From Spirochaetales bacterium (lineage in GTDB: Bacteria > Spirochaetota > Spirochaetia > SZUA-6): 5,546 nt of DNA. Where the stretch lies: NCBI GenBank assembly GCA_003233545.1, contig QILZ01000258.1:1-5546 (forward strand), read 5' to 3'. Below, in pieces: positions 1-4,350 of the stretch. Numbering within the stretch: the first letter of the stretch is position 1; each line of letters begins with the position of its first letter. The notes below the pieces were generated by a model. That model did no database searches and was not told the origin of the DNA. It saw only the letters and a program-made list of their open reading frames with translations. Made by a program: the position numbers and the translations under genes.

Positions 1-532
1 CAGGAATTACAAGAATACCATTATCGGCAAGCTGGTCTTTTAATGCTTCAGGGACATCCTTAGAGGCTGCCGTAACAATAATACGGGAATATGGTGCGTG
101 TTCCGCCCATCCTTTAAACCCGTTACCGATTTTAAAGAATACATTGGTATAGCCAAGTTCTTTAAGAATCTTCTGTGCATGCAGGGAAAGCGACCTGATC
201 CTCTCTACCGTATAAACGCTTTCCGCAATCTGTGCAAGAACAGCAGTTTGATACCCGCTTCCCGTTCCCACCTCCAGCACCCTGTCTTTACTGCCGACAC
301 GAAGCACTTCCGTCATATATGCTACCATATAGGGCTGAGAAATTGTCTGCTCAAAACCGATCCGGATAGGGTAGTCACCATATGCCCTGTGAGCAGCTCC
401 GGACGATAAAAAAAGATGTCTCGGTATTTTTTTCATAGCTTCTAAGACATCCGGATCGCTTATGCCGCGCTGTTCTATCTGGAACCGAACCATCCTTTCC
501 GCCAGTTTGTTTTCATCATAATGAATTTTCAA
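1..532 (-). CDS. pcm: Protein-L-isoaspartate O-methyltransferase, 3'-truncated by the window edge
   Basis: This cytoplasmic repair enzyme transfers a methyl group from SAM to the abnormal carboxyl of L-isoaspartyl residues in aged proteins, releasing S-adenosylhomocysteine. About 177 residues are visible; the family is usually 205-220 long, so some 35-40 C-terminal residues lie outside the window. In order I see the N-terminal helical part (RFQIEQRGI, residues 16-24), IPRHLF (36-41), the family signature QTISQPYM (62-69), SAM-binding motif I VLEVGTGSGYQT (85-96), the VERI acidic loop (109-112), the post-I motif at 135-141, IIVTAA (151-156) and GILVIP (172-177). The post-I motif reads GNG instead of the usual GDG (Asn137). 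No ATG lies near the expected N-terminus. TTG at 532 is chosen because a GGAAGTGA site lies 9 bases upstream and an in-frame stop follows closely upstream. An ATG at 493 (residue 14) is the alternative. It begins 29 bases after the ribbon-helix-helix gene and is probably co-transcribed with it. Confidence 0.95.
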   Translation of the reverse strand, partial: MKIHYDENKLAERMVRFQIEQRGISDPDVLEAMKKIPRHLFLSSGAAHRAYGDYPIRIGFEQTISQPYMVAYMTEVLRVGSKDRVLEVGTGSGYQTAVLAQIAESVYTVERIRSLSLHAQKILKELGYTNVFFKIGNGFKGWAEHAPYSRIIVTAASKDVPEALKDQLADNGILVIP

Positions 533-541
533 ATAATCACA

Positions 542-549
542 TCACTTCC
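542..549 (-). promoter_or_regulatory. Ribosome binding site of pcm that decides a TTG start
   Basis: Minus-strand GGAAGTGA resembles the consensus GGAGGTGA and lies 9 bases before the TTG at 532. It supports TTG over the internal ATG at 493, which has no comparable site at proper spacing. Confidence 0.6.
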
Positions 550-561
550 ATTTATAATTAT

Positions 562-765
562 TTATTCGGGTTTCTTTTTACCGGCATCCTGCTCCGTACT
601 GATTTTCGAATCCTTTGCATGTAATTTGGAAATTTTATACTGTTTAAGCAGGAGCCTGATCGCATCATTTACTCCCTCCGTTCTGTTCCTGTAATATCCC
701 TCTTTTACCATCTCGTCAATTCCTTCTATAAGGTATGTCGATGTTTCTACAAAGGTTTTGGACAA
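562..765 (-). CDS. Small ribbon-helix-helix (CopG/MetJ/Arc-like) DNA-binding protein
   Basis: This 67-residue protein looks like a ribbon-helix-helix transcriptional regulator. A short strand (KTFVETS, residues 3-9) would form the DNA-contacting beta ribbon. Helix 1 follows (about 10-22, YLIEGIDEMVKEG), then the turn YYRNRTEG (24-31), where RSE or RTE is typical of the fold, then helix 2 (VNDAIRLLLKQYKI, 32-45). The remaining 22 residues form a charged, probably flexible tail ending in KKKPE. Such proteins bind DNA as dimers and often repress their own promoters. No toxin gene is adjacent, so an antitoxin role is not supported. The start is TTG, chosen because AGGAGG lies 6 bases upstream and no ATG is available. 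A promoter lies just ahead of it, and pcm follows 29 bases after its stop. The target is unknown; autoregulation of this gene and pcm is an inference. Confidence 0.8.
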   Translation of the reverse strand: MSKTFVETSTYLIEGIDEMVKEGYYRNRTEGVNDAIRLLLKQYKISKLHAKDSKISTEQDAGKKKPE

Positions 766-771
766 TGTTTC

Positions 772-777
772 CCTCCT
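772..777 (-). promoter_or_regulatory. Strong ribosome binding site of the ribbon-helix-helix gene
   Basis: Minus-strand AGGAGG (followed by another G) lies 6 bases before the TTG at 765. It is a near-perfect Shine-Dalgarno at ideal spacing, which makes the non-ATG start credible. Confidence 0.8.
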
Positions 778-785
778 GCAATATT

Positions 786-804
786 CTTATTTCTTCTACT
801 TATT
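786..804. repeat. Short direct repeat between promoter and start of the ribbon-helix-helix gene
   Basis: CTTATT occurs at 786-791 and again at 799-804, with starts 13 bases apart, in the segment between the -10 box and the ribosome binding site. Flanking bases match only partly. Ribbon-helix-helix dimers often bind short repeated half-sites near their own promoters, so this is a possible operator. In AT-rich DNA a 6-base repeat can also arise by chance. Confidence 0.25.
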
Positions 805-833
805 ATTGTATGCGCTGAAACCCTAAAGTTCAA
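805..833 (-). promoter_or_regulatory. Sigma70-type promoter for the ribbon-helix-helix gene and pcm
   Basis: On the minus strand a -35 box TTGAAC (833-828) and a -10 box TACAAT (810-805) are separated by exactly 17 bases. Each hexamer differs from consensus at one or two positions. Predicted initiation is near 798, giving a leader of roughly 33 bases before the TTG at 765. The promoter lies in the 97-base gap after the nucleosidase gene, so the regulator and pcm can be transcribed independently of it. Read-through from upstream is also possible, since no terminator is visible in the gap. Confidence 0.65.
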
Positions 834-862
834 GATTTAATTTTGTTTAATTATAATACCGC

Positions 863-1642
863 TCACGGCAGGACCGTATCGGGCATAGACTCTTTCTTTG
901 TCGAACTTACAAGTCTCCAGCTTTCCATAAAATCGGAAAACCAGCCGGATATAATAAGATTTTCAATAAAGCGATAAAGCTCGAACGAAGATTTCTTTGC
1001 ATTTTTTCTAAAGGTTTTTAAAGCATCTTCATCTCCGAGATCGGATACAATACGTATACTTAAAGGGGGAACCGAATTTTTTAATGATGCTATAAAAACA
1101 CCTGCAGTTTCCCAGTTGCACCCGTCGGCATGAAACAGGGAATGAAGATTTTTTTTAGCGGCAAGAGACTGAACCAGATATTCACCGCTTGCCTGAATTC
1201 CCGATTTTACAAAATAATTCATATCCCTGCCGAATTCTGCAGCTTTTCTTAATATCCTGTCCTTATCATTGGTGCTTAAGAATTCAAACGCAGAAGGCAG
1301 CTTCATTTCCGGAATAATTCTCCTCGGAAAACCGCTTCCGCTTATATCATACTCATAACAAACTTCCGAAATAATAATTTCTCCGATAAGGCTTCCGCTG
1401 CTTAACCCCCCGCATGTCCCCGTATCGATTACAAGATCGGGTTCGAATTGATTTATGCCGGATACTGTCTCTGCTGCCGACCGTGCCTTTGCCGGACCGC
1501 TTTCTATTATATATACCTCTGTATTTTGCACGGTACCACGTGCAGCTCTGCACCTCGTTTTTGCCCGGATATCCTTTAAGGAAAATACAGATCTGCAGGC
1601 ATTGAATTCTATCGGAATCGGACAAACAATCAGTAATTTCAT
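863..1642 (-). CDS. Nucleoside phosphorylase-superfamily protein, probable 5'-methylthioadenosine/S-adenosylhomocysteine nucleosidase-like
   Basis: The 259-residue protein belongs to the PNP/UDP phosphorylase superfamily and most resembles MTA/SAH nucleosidases, which cleave adenine from methylthioadenosine and S-adenosylhomocysteine. Seen: an N-terminal strand with Glu12 (position of the catalytic Glu12 of E. coli MTAN), IIESGPAKARSA (45-56), the superfamily glycine motif VIDTGTCGGL (71-80), GEIIISE (87-93), SGEYL (152-156), WETAG (177-181, Glu178 at the ribose-binding Glu position) and IRIVSDLGDED (196-206), where Asp201 matches the catalytic Asp of the SD motif. The usual MEA context is NWETA here, so substrate preference is uncertain; futalosine hydrolase or another purine nucleosidase remain alternatives. 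At 259 residues it is longer than the usual ~230, with an extra C-terminal tail after about 230. The ATG at 1642 has AGGAG 5 bases upstream. I found no convincing promoter for it in the AT-rich intergenic region. Confidence 0.75.
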   Translation of the reverse strand: MKLLIVCPIPIEFNACRSVFSLKDIRAKTRCRAARGTVQNTEVYIIESGPAKARSAAETVSGINQFEPDLVIDTGTCGGLSSGSLIGEIIISEVCYEYDISGSGFPRRIIPEMKLPSAFEFLSTNDKDRILRKAAEFGRDMNYFVKSGIQASGEYLVQSLAAKKNLHSLFHADGCNWETAGVFIASLKNSVPPLSIRIVSDLGDEDALKTFRKNAKKSSFELYRFIENLIISGWFSDFMESWRLVSSTKKESMPDTVLP

Positions 1643-1646
1643 ATTA

Positions 1647-1652
1647 TCTCCT
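1647..1652 (-). promoter_or_regulatory. Ribosome binding site of the nucleosidase gene
   Basis: Minus-strand AGGAGA lies just upstream of the ATG at 1642, with 5 bases between AGGAG and the start codon. It fixes the start. Confidence 0.7.
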
Positions 1653-1661
1653 ATAGTATTG

Positions 1662-1684
1662 CACTTTTTTATAAAATTAAAGTG
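1662..1684. repeat. Imperfect inverted repeat in the leader of the nucleosidase gene
   Basis: CACTTT (1662-1667) is mirrored by AAAGTG (1679-1684) around an 11-base AT-only spacer, with two further matching pairs near the centre. It lies 20-42 bases upstream of the nucleosidase ATG and next to its ribosome binding site. It could be a protein-binding site or a weak RNA hairpin. It has no following T run that would make it a terminator for either strand. Confidence 0.35.
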
Positions 1685-1692
1685 TAATTTCC

Positions 1693-1720
1693 CTGACAGG
1701 TACTGTTAAAAAAATATAAT
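1693..1720 (+). promoter_or_regulatory. Sigma70-type promoter for the glycosyltransferase / two-component operon
   Basis: CTGACA (1693-1698, one mismatch to TTGACA) is followed after 16 bases by a perfect TATAAT (1715-1720). Predicted initiation near 1727 gives a leader of about 41 bases. A second TATAAT at 1726-1731 exists but its upstream hexamer is poor. A dyad overlaps the -35 box. Confidence 0.65.
1694..1708. promoter_or_regulatory. Candidate operator dyad overlapping the -35 box
   Basis: The 15-base segment TGACAGGTACTGTTA is an imperfect dyad: ACAG (1696-1699) and CTGT (1703-1706) are complementary around GTA, and the outermost T/A pair also matches. It covers most of the putative -35 hexamer and part of the spacer, a position where a bound repressor would block RNA polymerase. 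The binding protein is unknown. Confidence 0.3.
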
Positions 1721-1750
1721 TAATCTATAATATACAATTATTTATTTTTA

Positions 1751-1756
1751 AGAGGA
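1751..1756 (+). promoter_or_regulatory. Ribosome binding site of the glycosyltransferase gene
   Basis: AGAGGA lies 11 bases before the ATG at 1768, slightly longer than ideal spacing. No better start codon is found in this frame nearby. Confidence 0.5.
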
Positions 1757-1767
1757 TATTAACAACA

Positions 1768-3039
1768 ATGAAAAACGGCAGAAATATAGGTTTTATTTCC
1801 TTCAGGTTTGCAGGCACGGACGGCGTATCACTGGAAACCTTTAAATGGGCACAAATACTGGAACGGCGTGGTTTTCACTGCTACTATATGGCCGGTGAAC
1901 TGGAAACTCCGGAAGACCTCTCTTTCCTTGTCGAAGAAGCTCACTTTATGCATCCCGAAATTCGAATGATGCACCATATGAGCTTTGAAAATACCCGCCG
2001 TCCACAGGAACTGACGGAAATGATACATCATTACCGTGTTATTCTTAAAAAAAAGATTTATGAATTTATTAAGAAATTTAATATTGACCTTGTAATACCG
2101 GAAAACATCCTGACCATTCCGCTTAATATCCCTCTCGGCCTTGCCTTGACAGAGGTTATTGCCGAAACGGGTATTTCCACGATTGCTCATCATCATGATT
2201 TCTTCTGGGAAAGAAAACGTTTTTTAACAAACTGTGTCTGGGATTATTTTAATTCCGCTTTTCCTCCCCGACTGCCGTCCATGGCTCATGTTGTTATAAA
2301 TTCATCCGGACGCAACCAGCTCGCCCTGCGGACAGGAGCTTCTGCCATGCTTATACCCAATGTCATGGAATTCGAACAGCCGCCGCCGGGTATAGACGAT
2401 TATTCGAAGGATGTAAGAAAAGAACTTGGTATTCCTGAAAATGCTATTTTTGTTCTTCAGCCGACAAGAGTTGTGCAGAGAAAAGGAATAGAGCACGCAA
2501 TAGAACTTGTCCACAGACTTGGCGATAATGCCGTTCTTGTAATAAGCCACGCCTCCGGAGATGAAGGATATGAGTATCAGAACAGGGTTAAAAGTTTTGC
2601 AGAACTCCTTAATGTTAATACGATATTCGTTCAAAACAGAATCGATTATAAACGGGATACAACAAAAGACGGGAAAAAAATCTATGCATTAAGTGATATA
2701 TATGACAGTGCTGATTTTATTACCTATCCTTCTATCTTCGAGGGTTTCGGTAATGGATTTTTGGAAGCCATATATCATAAAAAACCGATTCTTGTTAATA
2801 ACTATTCGATCTACTCCTTCGATATTAAACCGAAGGGATTTAAGGTAGTGGAAATGAACGATTTTATATCCGATGATACTGTGGAGCAGACACGAAGGGT
2901 ACTCGAAGATCATAAGTTCCGGCAGGATATGGTGGAAACAAATTATACTCTTGGTTTAAAATACTACTCCTACCATGTTCTTGATTCTCACTTAAGAAAC
3001 ATCATCACATCCCTGTGGGGCAAAACAATTTATTATTAG
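1768..3039 (+). CDS. Glycosyltransferase family 4 (GT-B fold) protein
   Basis: The 423-residue protein has the two-domain layout of retaining GT-B enzymes. The N-terminal acceptor-side domain opens with NIGFISFRFAGTDGVSLE (6-23), the glycine-rich loop after strand 1 that is typical of the family. It also contains an aromatic and histidine-rich stretch HHHDFFWERKRF (141-152) and NPV-like IPNVMEFE (196-203). The C-terminal donor domain begins around 225: LQPTRVVQRKGIEHAI (230-245) carries the conserved Arg234 and Lys239 that contact the donor phosphates. EGFGNGFLE (325-333) is the E-x7-E motif, with Glu325 and Glu333, which contacts the nucleotide-sugar. There is no signal peptide or membrane segment, so it should act in the cytoplasm or at the inner face of the membrane. 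Donor and acceptor cannot be read from sequence; a role in envelope polysaccharide, glycolipid or compatible-solute synthesis (such as mannosylglucosylglycerate) is possible but unproven. It appears to be the first gene of an operon with the downstream kinase and regulator. Confidence 0.9.
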   Translation: MKNGRNIGFISFRFAGTDGVSLETFKWAQILERRGFHCYYMAGELETPEDLSFLVEEAHFMHPEIRMMHHMSFENTRRPQELTEMIHHYRVILKKKIYEFIKKFNIDLVIPENILTIPLNIPLGLALTEVIAETGISTIAHHHDFFWERKRFLTNCVWDYFNSAFPPRLPSMAHVVINSSGRNQLALRTGASAMLIPNVMEFEQPPPGIDDYSKDVRKELGIPENAIFVLQPTRVVQRKGIEHAIELVHRLGDNAVLVISHASGDEGYEYQNRVKSFAELLNVNTIFVQNRIDYKRDTTKDGKKIYALSDIYDSADFITYPSIFEGFGNGFLEAIYHKKPILVNNYSIYSFDIKPKGFKVVEMNDFISDDTVEQTRRVLEDHKFRQDMVETNYTLGLKYYSYHVLDSHLRNIITSLWGKTIYY

Positions 3040-3051
3040 ACTATCGGTTAA

Positions 3052-4332
3052 ATGGGAACAGAGGGTAGAAAAATAACAATCCGGGGAGATATGTCTAAAG
3101 AAGATTCTGTCATTATCGTTTCGGTCGGCATGCTGTTTATTCTCCTCATCCTATTTACAATACTACTGTTAAACGGAGAAAACAGGCGTAACAGGATCCT
3201 TATCGAATATCAGGCTGAAAAGACCGTTAATTCTTATATCGAGGTATACCGCGAAAATCAGGATTTAAGTGTCCTTAAAAACGATAGGCAGATTTTAGGA
3301 TTCGGGTTGTACTATGCCTCGGGAGATGCATATAAACTGTACAGGGATGCACCCCGGAAAATTACAAGCCTTTATAATATAACAGAGTCTTCGTCCTATT
3401 TTAAATTTGTCAGTAAGGAACATGTCCTTATCATGATACGGCCTCTGGGGATGCAGAGAGGAATGATGATGGGAAATAACGGCCGGATGAGCAGAATGTT
3501 CAGGGGTGCAAAGGGATTGCCCCATTTTGCCTACATCAAACTTGATATCTCGGATTTTTTTAAAAAACAACGAATCTATAGCGGCCTTCTTGTTTCCCTT
3601 CCGATAATTCTGATAATACTCATGGGATTCTTTGTATTTCTCTACCGCAGCAATGTTACATACAGAAAGAAAATGGCTGCACAGACACAGCTTGTCACGC
3701 TCGGAGAAGCAGCGAGGACGCTTGCCCATGAGATTAAAAATCCTTTAGGGGCTATTCGTATACAAACCGGTTATCTTAAAAGGGTTCTGCCGGAAGAAAG
3801 AAAAGCCGAACTTGCAGTCATCGATGAAGAAATAGAGAGAATCAGCAATCTTACAGATAAAATAGGTGATTTCTTAAGAAACCCGAAAGGAAATCCCGAA
3901 ACAATCAACCTTAACAATTTCATCAAAGAACTCCTTATGAGGTTTAAAGAAAATATAGAGTATAAAAATAATTCAACCGATGATATTTTAATCCTTTTCG
4001 ACAGGGAAAGGCTAAGATCGGTTCTGGAAAATTTGATAAGAAATGCCCTGGAAAGCAGTGAAGGTATGATAAAAACCAAAAGACAGCCTGTAGAAATTGA
4101 ACTCGACAAAAAGAGAACCCATGTCTATATTTACATAAGAGACAGAGGAAAAGGAATACCGGAGAAACTGATTAAGAGGGTATACGACCCGTTTTATACG
4201 ACAAAGACAAAAGGTTCAGGTATCGGGCTGGCCTTAAGCAAAAGGTTCATCGAAGCGATGAACGGCATCATAAAGATTAAGCACAGAGAACACGGAGGCA
4301 CTGAAATTCTGATTACCTTAAGCGAAATTTAA
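3052..4332 (+). CDS. Membrane-bound sensor histidine kinase, no HAMP or PAS evident
   Basis: The protein (426 residues from this start) should autophosphorylate on His and pass phosphate to the regulator encoded next. Membrane segments lie at about 19-40 and 177-199. They flank an extracytoplasmic sensor of roughly 135 residues whose size and closing segment (YIKLDISDF, 161-169) recall the Cache-like sensors of ZraS-type kinases. It contains a Met-rich loop (133-151). The linker after the second segment is too short for HAMP. The dimerisation helix carries the H-box HEIKNPLGAI with His226. ATP-binding motifs follow: N-box ENLIRNALES (Asn331), G1 DRGKGIP (Asp364), F-box DPFYTT and G2 GSGIGLAL (388-395). 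All catalytic residues are present. The start is uncertain: ATG 3052 lies 12 bases after the glycosyltransferase stop but lacks a clear ribosome site. ATG 3091 (residue 14) gives a more natural N-terminus before the membrane helix, but its GGGGAG is only 2 bases away. Confidence 0.93.
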   Translation: MGTEGRKITIRGDMSKEDSVIIVSVGMLFILLILFTILLLNGENRRNRILIEYQAEKTVNSYIEVYRENQDLSVLKNDRQILGFGLYYASGDAYKLYRDAPRKITSLYNITESSSYFKFVSKEHVLIMIRPLGMQRGMMMGNNGRMSRMFRGAKGLPHFAYIKLDISDFFKKQRIYSGLLVSLPIILIILMGFFVFLYRSNVTYRKKMAAQTQLVTLGEAARTLAHEIKNPLGAIRIQTGYLKRVLPEERKAELAVIDEEIERISNLTDKIGDFLRNPKGNPETINLNNFIKELLMRFKENIEYKNNSTDDILILFDRERLRSVLENLIRNALESSEGMIKTKRQPVEIELDKKRTHVYIYIRDRGKGIPEKLIKRVYDPFYTTKTKGSGIGLALSKRFIEAMNGIIKIKHREHGGTEILITLSEI

Positions 4333-4336
4333 GGAG
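4332..4336 (+). promoter_or_regulatory. Ribosome binding site of the response regulator overlapping the kinase stop
   Basis: AGGAG begins at the last base of the kinase stop codon and sits 14 bases before the TTG at 4351, a long spacing. No in-frame ATG or GTG lies between, and the receiver domain requires a start here. This implies modest or coupled translation. Confidence 0.5.
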
Positions 4337-4350
4337 AAGACGTACAAACT

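Noticed and set aside
98..409. Open frame of 103 codons on the plus strand
   Set aside because: It lies entirely antisense to pcm, whose conserved motifs are clear; the translation has no recognisable domain.
562..765. Ribbon-helix-helix protein as the antitoxin of a toxin-antitoxin pair
   Set aside because: Neither neighbour is a toxin: one is pcm and the other a nucleosidase-like enzyme, and no small open frame with toxin features overlaps it.
766..862. Rho-independent terminator between the nucleosidase and the ribbon-helix-helix gene
   Set aside because: No GC-rich hairpin followed by a T run is seen; the gap is AT-rich and contains a promoter.
1353..1709. Several overlapping open frames on both strands across the start of the nucleosidase gene
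   Set aside because: They are shadows of the nucleosidase reading frame, which carries conserved catalytic motifs and a good ribosome site.
1643..1767. Sigma54 (-24/-12) promoter in the divergent intergenic region
   Set aside because: No TGGC-N8-TTGC-like pair is present on either strand, although the operon encodes a sigma54 activator; a sigma70-type promoter fits instead.
1828..2913. Three minus-strand open frames inside the glycosyltransferase gene
   Set aside because: They are antisense to a gene with intact GT-B motifs, lack ribosome sites and show no domain features.
3295..4109. Two minus-strand open frames inside the kinase gene
   Set aside because: They are antisense to the conserved kinase sequence and have low-complexity translations.
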